Assembly: GCF_029223865.1 (NCBI RefSeq)
Contig: NZ_CP119520.1
Coordinates: 5,332,001 to 5,396,000 of the forward strand
Length of the DNA: 64,000 bases
Source: Telluria mixta
Lineage (GTDB): Bacteria; Pseudomonadota; Gammaproteobacteria; Burkholderiales; Burkholderiaceae_D
Direction of reading: 5' to 3'
In this document: one piece after another, positions 1 through 7,971 of the stretch
Layout of the letters: every line of letters begins with the position of its first letter
Position numbering within the stretch: position 1 is the first letter of the stretch
Made by a program: the position numbers and the translations under genes
Notes under the pieces: generated by a model
Told to the model about the DNA's origin: nothing
What the model saw: the letters and a program-made list of their open reading frames with translations, nothing else
The model's database searches: none

Positions 1-964
1 CGATGGCGAGGTCGACGAGGCCGACGCCGCGGTAGTCCGCGACCGGCCGGCCCATGTGGTTGAGTCGGTTGGGTGTGGAGAATGGCCGGTCCGCGATGGC
101 ACACACTGTACGTCCCTGGTCGGGCTGGAACAGGGCGGGTTCGCCGCTGAAGAAGATGGGATCGGCCAAGGCGAGCGTGCCGCCCGAGCCGTACAACTCG
201 CCTGGCCGCAGTGTCGGGGCCGCGACGTCGAGCGAGAGCGTCAGTGCCACGGAGGCGGCGTCGAACTCGAGCACGGCGTTGAAGGTCGTCGGGACGTCCA
301 CCGGAAACGACGTGCCGTGGAGCGGACCGCGTCGGATCGTGCGTTGCGCGGCACCCGCGCCGGCTGAGGCGAATACCTGGCGGACGGGGCCGAGCAGGTT
401 GATCCACTGCGTGATGAAATAGGGGCCGATGTCGTATGGTGGTTCCCCGCCGGGACGGTAGAACTGGGCCGGATTGGGGTGGAAATGTTCCAGCCCCGGC
501 AGGCCTACGAAGGCGTGCCCGAATACGGGCGTGCCGATGGCACCCTGGTCGACCAGCGCACGCGCGGCCTGGTGTGCGCCGCCAAAGAACGTGTCCGGCG
601 CGCTGCCGATGCGTACGTTCCTGCGTCCGGCGTCTTGCACCAGTTCCGTCGCGACCCGGGACGACAGCGCAAACGGCTTTTCCGAATACAGGTGCTTGCC
701 TGCGGCGACGATCCGGCGGTTCAGGGTTTCATGTTGGTCGGACGGCGTCAGGTTGACGACCACTTCGATGCCGTCGTCGGCCAGCAGGGCGTCCACGGTC
801 ACGCCCGGGACGCCGTGGCGCCGACCGGCGGTCGCGGCGCGCTGCATGCTGCGCGCCGCGACCGCGCGCAATGCGAGTGCCGGCGAACGGCTGATGGCGT
901 TCAGGTAGACGCCGCTGATGTCGCCGACACCGATGACGCCGACTCTGACAGGTTCGAACGACAT
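1..964 (-). CDS. Gfo/Idh/MocA family oxidoreductase (3' end beyond window)
   Basis: NAD(P)-dependent sugar oxidoreductase of the Gfo/Idh/MocA family, probably acting on a free or glycosidic sugar hydroxyl. Reading from the ATG at 964 gives a Rossmann start (MSFEPVRVGVIGVGDISGVY, GxGxxS-like) and the family's EKP signature (LYSEKPFAL) near residue 95. The C-terminal substrate domain runs off the left edge after about 321 residues, so the length cannot be judged. It is divergent from a second member of the same family at 1104 across a 139 bp promoter region. That region carries two copies of the CTAATC-type operator, so the two genes are probably co-regulated. The substrate is unknown. Given the neighbours, oxidation or reduction of a 3-keto-glycoside or rhamnose-type sugar is an inference only. 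Confidence 0.85.
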   Translation of the reverse strand, partial: MSFEPVRVGVIGVGDISGVYLNAISRSPALALRAVAARSMQRAATAGRRHGVPGVTVDALLADDGIEVVVNLTPSDQHETLNRRIVAAGKHLYSEKPFALSSRVATELVQDAGRRNVRIGSAPDTFFGGAHQAARALVDQGAIGTPVFGHAFVGLPGLEHFHPNPAQFYRPGGEPPYDIGPYFITQWINLLGPVRQVFASAGAGAAQRTIRRGPLHGTSFPVDVPTTFNAVLEFDAASVALTLSLDVAAPTLRPGELYGSGGTLALADPIFFSGEPALFQPDQGRTVCAIADRPFSTPNRLNHMGRPVADYRGVGLVDLAI

Positions 965-988
965 GCGTTTCCTCTCGGGTGATTTAAA

Positions 989-1003
989 CTAATCACAGAT
1001 TAG
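989..1003. promoter_or_regulatory. CTAATC-ACA-GATTAG operator, copy 1
   Basis: Perfect 6-bp inverted repeat with a 3-bp centre. It overlaps the minus-strand -10 region of the gene starting at 964. It is one of six related palindromes found in promoters between 1 and 12.7 kb. The cognate regulator is not shown by sequence; the TetR-family gene at 9457 is the only regulator gene in this part of the window. Confidence 0.7.
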
Positions 1004-1073
1004 ATTGGACCGGATTTCTTGTCAAGCAACGGATCGATTGACATCGCCGGGGACGTGTTCTAGCATCCGTTAA

Positions 1074-1088
1074 CTAATCAGTGGTTAG
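1074..1088. promoter_or_regulatory. CTAATC-AGT-GGTTAG operator, copy 2
   Basis: The same inverted repeat with one mismatch in the right arm. It lies 7 bp downstream of the plus-strand -10 (TAGCAT) of the Gfo/Idh/MocA gene at 1104, where a bound protein would block transcription. Confidence 0.65.
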
Positions 1089-1103
1089 ATAAAGGGAGGG
1101 GAC

Positions 1104-2219
1104 ATGCGACGTTTGCGGATGGGAATGATTGGCGGCGGGCCGGGCTCGTTCATCGGTCCGGTGCACCGGATCGCGGCGGAACTTGACCGCGAGATCGAAT
1201 TGGTGGCGGGCGCGTTTTCCAGCGACCCGCAGCGTAGCCGGCGGGCCGGCATGGATTACCGCATCGATCCGGCGCGGGCGTATACCGACGTCGCGGCGAT
1301 GCTGGACGGGGAGCGGGCGCGTGAGGATGGCATCGACTTCGTCGCCATCGTCACGCCGAACCACCATCACCTGCCGGCCGCGCGCGCCGCGCTGGCTGCG
1401 GGGCTCCCCGTCATGAGCGACAAGCCCGCCACCGCGACGTACGAGGAGGCGCTGGAACTGGCGCGCCTGGTGCGCGCATCCGGACTGCCGTACGGGCTGA
1501 CGCACACCTATTCCGGTTATCCACTCGTGCGCGAGGCGCGTGCGCGCGTGGTGGCCGGCGCGCTCGGCAAGGTGCGCAAGGTCGTGGTCGAGTATCCGCA
1601 GGGCTGGCTCGCGGGCGCAGCCAGCGGCAAGCAGGCCGAGTGGCGCGTCGATCCCGCGCGCAGTGGGGAGGGCGGCTGCATTGGCGACATCGGCACGCAT
1701 GCCTTCCAGCTGGCGGAATTCATCACCGGCCTGAAGGTCACCGAACTGTTCGCGGACCTGGGCGTGGTCGGCGCCGGCCGGGTGCTCGACGACGACTGTT
1801 CGGTCCTGCTGCGCTTCGATAACGGCGCGCGTGGCGTGCTGCTCGCGAGCCAGATCGAGGTCGGCGAACTGAACGGCCTGCGCATCCGCGTGTACGGCGA
1901 CAAGGGGGGACTGCGCTGGCGCCAGGAGCGGCCGAACACCCTCGCCATCGACACCATCGACGGCCGCACGGAGATCGTCCACGCAAGCGGCGCCGGCCTC
2001 GGTCCGGACGCGCGGGCGCGCACGCGCACGCCGCCGGGCCATCCGGAAGGCTATCTGGAAGCATTCGCCAACCTGTACCGCGACTTCGCCGCGATCCTGC
2101 GCGGCGAGGCCGCGCCGCTGCTGCCCGGCATCGACACCGGCGTGCGCGGCATGGCATTCATCGCCACCGCCGTCGCCGCCAGCCGGAACGGATCCGGCTG
2201 GGTGAAACTCGACATCTGA
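1104..2219 (+). CDS. Gfo/Idh/MocA family oxidoreductase
   Basis: NAD(P)-dependent sugar dehydrogenase-type enzyme of 371 aa, close to the family norm. The N-terminal Rossmann motif is GMIGGGPGSFIG (about residues 8-19), and the EKP-type signature appears as MSDKPAT near residue 107. The alpha/beta C-terminal domain follows, with the usual GDIGTHAF stretch. The ATG at 1104 follows a GGGAGGGGAC ribosome site. The next gene begins 10 bp after its stop with GAGGAGACA, so it heads an operon with a TIM-barrel isomerase and a GMC dehydrogenase. Such enzymes often oxidise or reduce C3 of glycosides, which would fit the GMC and deglycosidase genes nearby. The substrate is inferred from context. Confidence 0.85.
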   Translation: MRRLRMGMIGGGPGSFIGPVHRIAAELDREIELVAGAFSSDPQRSRRAGMDYRIDPARAYTDVAAMLDGERAREDGIDFVAIVTPNHHHLPAARAALAAGLPVMSDKPATATYEEALELARLVRASGLPYGLTHTYSGYPLVREARARVVAGALGKVRKVVVEYPQGWLAGAASGKQAEWRVDPARSGEGGCIGDIGTHAFQLAEFITGLKVTELFADLGVVGAGRVLDDDCSVLLRFDNGARGVLLASQIEVGELNGLRIRVYGDKGGLRWRQERPNTLAIDTIDGRTEIVHASGAGLGPDARARTRTPPGHPEGYLEAFANLYRDFAAILRGEAAPLLPGIDTGVRGMAFIATAVAASRNGSGWVKLDI

Positions 2220-2229
2220 GGAGACAAGC

Positions 2230-3288
2230 ATGAAAACGATCAAGGGCCCGGGCATCTTCCTCGCGCAATTCGCCGGCGACGCCACCCCGTACAACAATCT
2301 CGACACCATCGCCGACTGGGCCGCGGGCCTCGGCTACAAGGGCCTGCAGCTGCCCACGTGGGACGGCCGCCTGTTCGACCTCAGGACGGCCGCGGAAAGC
2401 CAGGCCTACTGCGACGACGTCAAGGGCCGCCTCGCGGACAAGGGCTTGTCCATCACCGAGCTGTCCACCCACCTGCAGGGGCAGCTCGTGGCCGTCCATC
2501 CGGCCTATGACGAACAGTTCGACGGCTTCGCGCCGCCGGCCGTGAGGGGCAATCGGGACGCGCGCCAGGCCTGGGCAGTGGACCAGATGAAGCTTGCCGC
2601 CCGGGCGAGCCGCCGGCTCGGCCTGACGGCCCACGCCAGCTTTTCCGGCGCGCTCGCCTGGCCCTATGCCTACCCGTGGCCCGCGCGTCCGGCCGGCCTG
2701 ATCGAGGATGCGTTCGACGAGCTGGCGCGGCGTTGGAAGCCGATCCTCGACGTGTTCGACGAGCACGGCGTCGACGTCGCCTACGAGATCCACCCGGGCG
2801 AGGACCTGCACGACGGCGTGACGTTCGAACGCTTCCTCGACCGCATGGGCAACCACGCGCGCGCCAACATCCTGTACGACCCGAGCCACTTCGTGCTGCA
2901 GCAGCTGGACTACCTCGCGTTCATCGACATCTACCACGAGCGCATCAAGTGCTTCCACGTGAAGGATGCCGAGTACCGGCCGTCGGGCCGGTCCGGCGTG
3001 TACGGGGGCTACCAGTCGTGGGTCGACCGTCCCGGCCGCTTCCGCTCGCTGGGCGACGGCGATGTCGATTTCGCGGCGATCTTCTCGAAGATGGCCGAAT
3101 ACGACTTCCCCGGCTGGGCCGTGCTGGAATGGGAATGCGCGCTCAAGCACCCGGAGCAGGGCGCCGCGGAAGGCGCGCCGTTCATCGGGAAGCACATCAT
3201 CCGCGTGACGGAACGCGTGTTCGACGACTTCGCGGCCGCAGGTGCCGACCGCGCGCTGAACGCCAGAGTCATGGGCATCAAGGCATGA
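2230..3288 (+). CDS. TIM-barrel sugar isomerase/epimerase-like protein
   Basis: 352 aa protein of the xylose-isomerase-like / AP-endonuclease-2 TIM-barrel superfamily, probably cytoplasmic since no signal peptide is seen. The four metal-ligand motifs expected of the fold are present in order: YEIHPGE, YDPSH, CFHVKDAE and LEWE (Glu, Asp, His, Glu). Family members isomerise, epimerise or eliminate sugars, and several act on 3-keto sugars made by partner dehydrogenases. Its stop overlaps the start of the dehydrogenase small subunit by ATGA, which implies coupled translation. A role in processing the 3-oxidised sugar is my inference. It differs from the shorter deglycosidase-type barrel at 7972. 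Confidence 0.8.
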   Translation: MKTIKGPGIFLAQFAGDATPYNNLDTIADWAAGLGYKGLQLPTWDGRLFDLRTAAESQAYCDDVKGRLADKGLSITELSTHLQGQLVAVHPAYDEQFDGFAPPAVRGNRDARQAWAVDQMKLAARASRRLGLTAHASFSGALAWPYAYPWPARPAGLIEDAFDELARRWKPILDVFDEHGVDVAYEIHPGEDLHDGVTFERFLDRMGNHARANILYDPSHFVLQQLDYLAFIDIYHERIKCFHVKDAEYRPSGRSGVYGGYQSWVDRPGRFRSLGDGDVDFAAIFSKMAEYDFPGWAVLEWECALKHPEQGAAEGAPFIGKHIIRVTERVFDDFAAAGADRALNARVMGIKA

Positions 3289-3836
3289 GCGCGGAACGCC
3301 ATTGGAGTCGGCGCGACTTCGGCCGCGCCCTGGCCCTGCTGGCCACGCTGACCGGTGCTCCGGCGCTGGCAGCCGGCACGGCCCGTCCGCCGGCGCGCGG
3401 GCGCGCCATGATGCGCGAGGTTTGCCAGCTCGTCATTCCCCGCACCGGCACGCCGGGCGCGGGTGACGCCGGCGTCGGCGACTTCGTGCTCCTCGCGCTC
3501 GCCTACGGGCACGGAGCGCCGGGCGACGCCGAGTGGCTGCAGGACGAGCTCGACCGGCGTGCCGGCGGCGCCTGGCTCGGCAAGCCGTCACGCGTGCGCG
3601 CGGCTACGCTGGCGGCGCTGGATGCCGAGGCGTATCCGGCGCGGCACGGGTCTGCGCCGCCGTCTCCCTGGCACGCAATCAAGGGGCTGATCCTGACCGG
3701 CTATTACACATCGCAGGCCGGTGCGACGCACGAACTACGATATGCGTTCACGCCCGGGCGTTTCGACCCCGACCTGCCGCTGAAACCGGGAGAGATCGGC
3801 TGGTCGAGCGACTGGAACGCGATCGACTTTGGTTGA
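3285..3836 (+). CDS. Gluconate 2-dehydrogenase subunit 3-family protein
   Basis: Small, exported subunit of a GMC-type sugar dehydrogenase (183 aa). The N-terminus carries a twin-arginine signal (SRRDFGRALALLATL, then an Ala-rich cleavage region), which would also carry the bound flavoprotein partner to the periplasm. The body matches the gluconate dehydrogenase gamma / glucoside-3-dehydrogenase small-subunit family (VCQLVIPRTGTPGAGDAGV, and a C-terminal WNAIDFG). The ATG at 3285 overlaps the previous stop by 4 bp. A longer in-frame start inside the previous gene was rejected. The GMC catalytic subunit follows 15 bp downstream. The electron-accepting cytochrome c of the classical three-subunit enzyme is not in the window. 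Confidence 0.85.
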   Translation: MSAERHWSRRDFGRALALLATLTGAPALAAGTARPPARGRAMMREVCQLVIPRTGTPGAGDAGVGDFVLLALAYGHGAPGDAEWLQDELDRRAGGAWLGKPSRVRAATLAALDAEAYPARHGSAPPSPWHAIKGLILTGYYTSQAGATHELRYAFTPGRFDPDLPLKPGEIGWSSDWNAIDFG

Positions 3837-3851
3837 CATGAGAGGGCAAGA

Positions 3852-5546
3852 ATGGGAGACAAGGAATTCGATGCGATCGTCGTCGGGTCGGGCATCACCG
3901 GCGGCTGGGCGGCCAAGGAATTGACGGAGGCGGGCCTGAAGGTCCTGCTGATCGAACGGGGGCGCGAGATCCGCCACCGGGAGGATTACAAGACGGAGAT
4001 GAAGGCGCCCTGGGAAATGCCGCTGCGCGGGCTCGGCGACATGCGCCGGTATCGCGCGGACTACCCGACGCAGATGCAGGCGCGCCTCTTCAACGAGTAC
4101 ACGCAGCATCACTTCGTCAACGACCGCGAGCACCCCTACACGACGGACGAGGGCACGGAGTTCGCCTGGCTGCGCGGCTACCAGCTCGGCGGACGCTCGC
4201 TGACGTGGGGACGCCAGGCCTATCGCTGGTCGGACTACGACTTCGACGCCAACCGGCGCGACGGCCATGGCACCGACTGGCCGATCCGCTACCGCGACCT
4301 GGCGCCATGGTACGACAAGGTGGAGGAGTTCATCGGCGTGTCCGGCGCGGCGGAAGGCCTGCCCCAGCTGCCGGATGGTCGCTTCCAGCCGGCGATGCAG
4401 CTGAACGCCGTCGAGCGCGCCCTGCGCGAGCGCATCCGCGCGCGCTGGCCGGAACGCTGCCTCACGATCGGACGGACGGCCAACCTGACGCAATCGAAGG
4501 ACGACGAGGGCCGCGCCGCCTGCCAGAACCGGTCGATCTGCGCGCGCGGCTGCAGCTACGGCGCGTATTTTTCCACGCAATCCAGCACCCTGCCGGCGGC
4601 GCGCAAGACCGGGCGGCTGACCCTGGTCACCGATGCGCAGGTCGACGCGGTCGACTACGACCCGGCGACCAAGCGGGCGACGGGCGTGCGCTGGATCGAT
4701 ACGGCGACCGGGACGCGCCGGCGCGCGTCGGCGCGGCTCGTCTTCCTGAACGCCGGTGCCTTCAATTCGGTCCACCTGCTGTTGAATTCCGCATCGGATG
4801 CGATGCCGCACGGCCTGGCGAATTCCAGCGGCGTGCTCGGCACCCACATCATGGATCACCCGAACGCGCTCGCCGCCGTCGCGATGATGCCAGGGTTCGA
4901 GCAGCACACGACGTTCGGCAACCGGCCGACCGGCATCGTCATCGCGCGCTACCGCAATCTCGACGATCCCGACGGGACCGGCCATACGCGCGGCTATTCG
5001 TTCCAGGGCGGCGCCCTGCAGGCCGCATGGACGAGAGGCAGGGGCATGGGCGGCATCGGTGCCGGTTTCAAGCAGTCGCTGCGCCAGGTCGGGCCGTGGG
5101 AATGCGTTCTGATCGCGTATGCCGACTGCTTGCCGCGCGCGTCGAACCGCCTGTATCTCGACAAGACGCGGACCGACAAGTATGGCACCCCCCAGCTGGG
5201 CATCGAATTCGCGTTCGGGAAAGAGGAGCATGCGGCCATCGCCCAGGCGCACGTCGATGCGAAGGAGATGCTGACGGCGTCGGGCGGCATCGTCGTGGCC
5301 GGCTTCGCGCAGCCCGGGAGGGCCGGCACCGCGATCCACGAGATGGGCGGCGCGCGCATGGGCGACGATCCGGCGACGTCGGTGCTGAACCGCTGGAGCC
5401 AGGCGCACGACGTCCCGAACCTGTTCGTGACGGACGGTGCGCAGATGAGTTCATCGGCCTGCCAGAACCCGTCGTTGACCTACATGGCGCTGACCGCGCG
5501 GGCCTGCGACCATGCGGTGGCGCAGCTGAAGGCAGGTATGCTGTAG
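3852..5546 (+). CDS. GMC family FAD-dependent sugar dehydrogenase, catalytic subunit
   Basis: Flavoprotein of 564 aa. It has an N-terminal FAD-binding motif (VVGSGITGGWAAKELTEAG, about residues 11-29) and ends ERG at the usual acidic residue. The GMC C-terminal domain contains the conserved SSACQNPSLTYMALTARA segment and an HEMGGARMG motif. It resembles gluconate 2-dehydrogenase and glucoside/lactose 3-dehydrogenase flavoprotein subunits, which oxidise a sugar hydroxyl and pass electrons to a cytochrome. It lacks its own signal peptide and pairs with the Tat-signal subunit just upstream. In this setting it could generate 3-keto-glycosides for the isomerase at 2230 and the deglycosidase at 7972. 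A stem-loop follows its stop. Confidence 0.87.
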   Translation: MGDKEFDAIVVGSGITGGWAAKELTEAGLKVLLIERGREIRHREDYKTEMKAPWEMPLRGLGDMRRYRADYPTQMQARLFNEYTQHHFVNDREHPYTTDEGTEFAWLRGYQLGGRSLTWGRQAYRWSDYDFDANRRDGHGTDWPIRYRDLAPWYDKVEEFIGVSGAAEGLPQLPDGRFQPAMQLNAVERALRERIRARWPERCLTIGRTANLTQSKDDEGRAACQNRSICARGCSYGAYFSTQSSTLPAARKTGRLTLVTDAQVDAVDYDPATKRATGVRWIDTATGTRRRASARLVFLNAGAFNSVHLLLNSASDAMPHGLANSSGVLGTHIMDHPNALAAVAMMPGFEQHTTFGNRPTGIVIARYRNLDDPDGTGHTRGYSFQGGALQAAWTRGRGMGGIGAGFKQSLRQVGPWECVLIAYADCLPRASNRLYLDKTRTDKYGTPQLGIEFAFGKEEHAAIAQAHVDAKEMLTASGGIVVAGFAQPGRAGTAIHEMGGARMGDDPATSVLNRWSQAHDVPNLFVTDGAQMSSSACQNPSLTYMALTARACDHAVAQLKAGML

Positions 5547-5552
5547 GAAGGA

Positions 5553-5576
5553 GGGAGCATCGCGAACGATGCTCCC
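5553..5576. terminator. Stem-loop between convergent genes
   Basis: A perfect 10-bp stem (arms 5553-5562 and 5567-5576) closed by a CGAA tetraloop lies between the GMC gene stop (5546) and the receptor gene stop (5587). No long T-run follows on either side, so termination is likely but not certain. It could serve both strands. Confidence 0.7.
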
Positions 5577-5586
5577 GCGTGCCGGA

Positions 5587-7788
5587 TCAGAAGCGGTAGG
5601 TGCCGCGCAGGCCGAACGTGCGCGGCGGCTGGAACTGGTAGGAGTTCACGCCCGACAGGTAATTCTGGACGCCGTTCGCCAGCACGACCTTGTCCGCGAG
5701 ATTGCGTATGAACGCCTGGATCTGCCAATGGCCGGCATTGGGTTCATACGTCAGGGTGGCGTTGCCTGTCACGTATGCCTTGCTGATCTCGTCCGGGTTG
5801 TTGAAGGCGGAGAAGTAGTAGTCCGACGTGTATTTCACATCCAGGCGCGGCGTGATGCGGCCGCCGCTCACATCCCAGCCATATTCCAGGCCGGCCGACA
5901 CGGACAGGGTCGGCGCGTTCGGCAGGCGCTTGCCGCTGATGTCGTGCGGCGACCCGCCGCCGTCGTTGACGACGATGCCGTTGCCGAATTTCGTGCGCAG
6001 CCAAGTGCCGTTGACGTCGATGCGGCCGCCGTCGCCGAACAGGGTCAGGAGCTGCGCTTCCGCGCCGTGGATCTTCGCATTGCCGACGTTGAAGATGCCT
6101 GCGCCGCCGCCGAGGGCCGACGAGAACTGCGACGCCTGGTAGCCGCGGTAGTCGAACGAGAAGGCGGCCGCGTTGAACTGCAGGCGGTTTGCCATGAAGC
6201 GGTTCTTCGTCCCGATCTCGTAGGCGCTGAGCTTTTCCGGCGCGTAGGGAACCGACGGGCCCGTGCCGTTGGAATTGAAGCCGCCCGACTTGTAGCCGCG
6301 GTCGTGCTTGGCGTAGAGCAGCGTGGTCGGCGTCGGCGTGTAGTCGAGGCCGATGTGATACGTCGGCTCCGCCTCGCTGTACCGGCCCTGTGCCGACGAC
6401 GTCAGGATCGTGGCCGGGGCGAACGGGCTGCCGACGGCCTGCACGTCGGTCCGGTTGAGGCCCGTGCGGTCCTTTGTGTCCCAGGTCTTGCGCAGGCCGA
6501 CGCTGAGCTTCAGCGCGTCCGCCAGCGCATACGCGGCCTGGCCGAACACGGCCTTCGACGTGGTCTTGATATTGTGGTCGAAATAGACGCCGTAGCGGCC
6601 GGCGGTGCCCAGCGCCGCGAGCGGTCCGCCCGGCGCGAACGGCCCCGTCATCTCGAGGTTGAGCAGGCCGTTCTGAATCCCGTTGTCCTCGCTGTAGTAG
6701 AACAGGCCGCCCTGGAAGAACAGGCGGCTCTTGATGGAATTCGAGACGCGCACCTCATGGTTCCAGGTCACGGGATGCTCGTTGACGAGGAACTGGCCGG
6801 TGGCCGGATAGAGGGTGCCGGTGGCGTCCAGCGCGTGGTGGTAGTCGACCTCGTCCCGGCCGCCGGCGTACACCAGCGACAGGCCGCCGGGCAGGCTGTC
6901 CAGCCGGGCCTCCCAGCGCACCCGGTCGTCCTTCAGGCGGGTGTACGTGGACGCCTGGCCCGGGAAGGAGCGGGCGTCGCCGAACGATGCCGGACGGTCG
7001 CCGATGGCCGAGGTATTCAGGGCCACGTCGCCGACGTCGTCGATGTCGTCGTGCTGGTAGGAGAGCCACAGGTTCAGCGCCGGTGTCGGCTTGAACGCGA
7101 CCTGCACCCGGCCGGAATTGATGTCCTCGTCGTCGCCGCGCTCGTCGATGCCCGTGACCTCGCGGTAGCCGCGGTGCTTGCGGTGCATGCCGGAGAAGCG
7201 AAGCGCCGCCGTATCCGACAGCGCGATGTTATAGGCGCCGTCGACAATGAACGCGTTGTAGTTGCCCACCTCGGCATTGACCTGTCCCGCATTCGACTTG
7301 AACTCCGGGCGGTTGGTGATGATGCTCACCAGGCCACCGGTCGAGTTGCGGCCGTTCAGCGTGCCCTGCGGGCCCTTGAGCACTTCGACGCGCGCCAGGT
7401 CGTACATCGAGCTCTGGATCGTGTACGACCGGTTCGTATAGAAGCCGTCGCGCGCAATCGGCACCGACGGGTCGCCGATCTGCGTCGTGTCGGTCGAGGC
7501 CACGCCGCGGATCGCGACCCACGCCGCGCCGGTCGACGTCGTCACGTTGACGCTGGGGTCGATCAGCGCCAGCGCGTTCACGGACGCGACGCCCTTGTCG
7601 GCCAGCTGGTCGCCGGTATAGATCGTCAGCGCGACCGACGTCTTCTGCGCCGACGTCTCGACGCGGTTCGCCGTCACGATCACTTCCTGGATGCCGGCCT
7701 GCGTGGCGTTCTGGGCGAAGGCGGCCGCGGGCAGCATCAGCGCGCAGCCCGCGAGCACGGTGCGCCGGCCCGGGTGATTGGGGTTCAT
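5587..7788 (-). CDS. TonB-dependent receptor
   Basis: Outer-membrane active transporter of 733 aa. It has a signal peptide (GRRTVLAGCALMLPAAAFA), a TonB-box-like segment (IQEVIVTANRVE) near residue 33, and a plug domain with the typical VEVLKGPQGTLNGRNSTGG motif. A long beta-barrel ends in the expected C-terminal phenylalanine (GTYRF). This receptor class (CirA/FecA-like annotation) often imports plant carbohydrates or aromatic glycosides in such organisms. It is transcribed divergently from the deglycosidase pair. The shared region has a CTAATC-type operator on each side plus a LacI-type site, so import and cleavage are probably induced together. The ligand is unproven. Confidence 0.9.
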   Translation of the reverse strand: MNPNHPGRRTVLAGCALMLPAAAFAQNATQAGIQEVIVTANRVETSAQKTSVALTIYTGDQLADKGVASVNALALIDPSVNVTTSTGAAWVAIRGVASTDTTQIGDPSVPIARDGFYTNRSYTIQSSMYDLARVEVLKGPQGTLNGRNSTGGLVSIITNRPEFKSNAGQVNAEVGNYNAFIVDGAYNIALSDTAALRFSGMHRKHRGYREVTGIDERGDDEDINSGRVQVAFKPTPALNLWLSYQHDDIDDVGDVALNTSAIGDRPASFGDARSFPGQASTYTRLKDDRVRWEARLDSLPGGLSLVYAGGRDEVDYHHALDATGTLYPATGQFLVNEHPVTWNHEVRVSNSIKSRLFFQGGLFYYSEDNGIQNGLLNLEMTGPFAPGGPLAALGTAGRYGVYFDHNIKTTSKAVFGQAAYALADALKLSVGLRKTWDTKDRTGLNRTDVQAVGSPFAPATILTSSAQGRYSEAEPTYHIGLDYTPTPTTLLYAKHDRGYKSGGFNSNGTGPSVPYAPEKLSAYEIGTKNRFMANRLQFNAAAFSFDYRGYQASQFSSALGGGAGIFNVGNAKIHGAEAQLLTLFGDGGRIDVNGTWLRTKFGNGIVVNDGGGSPHDISGKRLPNAPTLSVSAGLEYGWDVSGGRITPRLDVKYTSDYYFSAFNNPDEISKAYVTGNATLTYEPNAGHWQIQAFIRNLADKVVLANGVQNYLSGVNSYQFQPPRTFGLRGTYRF

Positions 7789-7824
7789 GAAGTCTCCTTG
7801 TTATGGTTGCACGAATGGCTTTCT

Positions 7825-7843
7825 ATCTGATCAACGATCAGAT
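7825..7843. promoter_or_regulatory. ATCTGATC-AAC-GATCAGAT operator, copy 3
   Basis: Perfect 8-bp inverted repeat with a 3-bp centre, a variant (CTGATC) of the CTAATC operator. It lies 5 bp past the -10 of the TonB receptor gene, where repressor binding would block initiation. Confidence 0.65.
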
Positions 7844-7879
7844 GCTTCATCTTATGGAACCTGCACTGTTGGCGCAAGC

Positions 7880-7893
7880 TGTAATCGCTTTCA
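7880..7893. promoter_or_regulatory. LacI-family-type operator TGTAATCGCTTTCA
   Basis: The 14-mer fits the general TGWNANCGNTNWCA pattern of LacI/CcpA-family operators, with the central CG. It lies just upstream of the receptor -35 and about 20 bp upstream of the deglycosidase -35. No LacI-family gene is in the window, so a regulator from elsewhere would be needed. Confidence 0.45.
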
Positions 7894-7922
7894 GCTGTTG
7901 CAGCAACGTCCTTGCGGGCAAA

Positions 7923-7937
7923 CTAATCATCGATTAG
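7923..7937. promoter_or_regulatory. CTAATC-ATC-GATTAG operator, copy 4
   Basis: Perfect 6-bp inverted repeat. It covers the spacer and the start of the -10 (TAGAAT) of the deglycosidase promoter. Confidence 0.7.
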
Positions 7938-7971
7938 AATGGCCCGGCAGGTATAAAACAAGGGGATAAAC

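Larger units (their letters stand above)
965..1103. promoter_or_regulatory. Divergent promoter region with two sigma-70 cores
   Basis: On the plus strand TTGACA (1038-1043) is followed after 17 nt by TAGCAT (1061-1066). On the minus strand TTGACA (1025-1020) is followed after 17 nt by TAATCT (1002-997). Both -35 hexamers are perfect consensus. An inverted repeat overlaps the minus -10, and a second copy lies at the expected plus-strand start point. This is the geometry of repression by a dimeric regulator. Confidence 0.7.
7789..7971. promoter_or_regulatory. Divergent promoter region, receptor / deglycosidase
   Basis: For the receptor (minus strand), TTGCGC (7877-7872) and TAAGAT (7854-7849) are separated by 17 nt. 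For the deglycosidase (plus strand), TTGCGG (7912-7917) and TAGAAT (7935-7940) are separated by 17 nt. A palindrome lies at the presumed receptor start point, and another spans the spacer and -10 of the plus promoter. Confidence 0.65.

Noticed and set aside
2676..3836. 386-codon reading for the dehydrogenase small subunit
   Set aside because: The first 200 codons overlap the isomerase gene and have no similarity. The Tat signal begins at the ATG at 3285.
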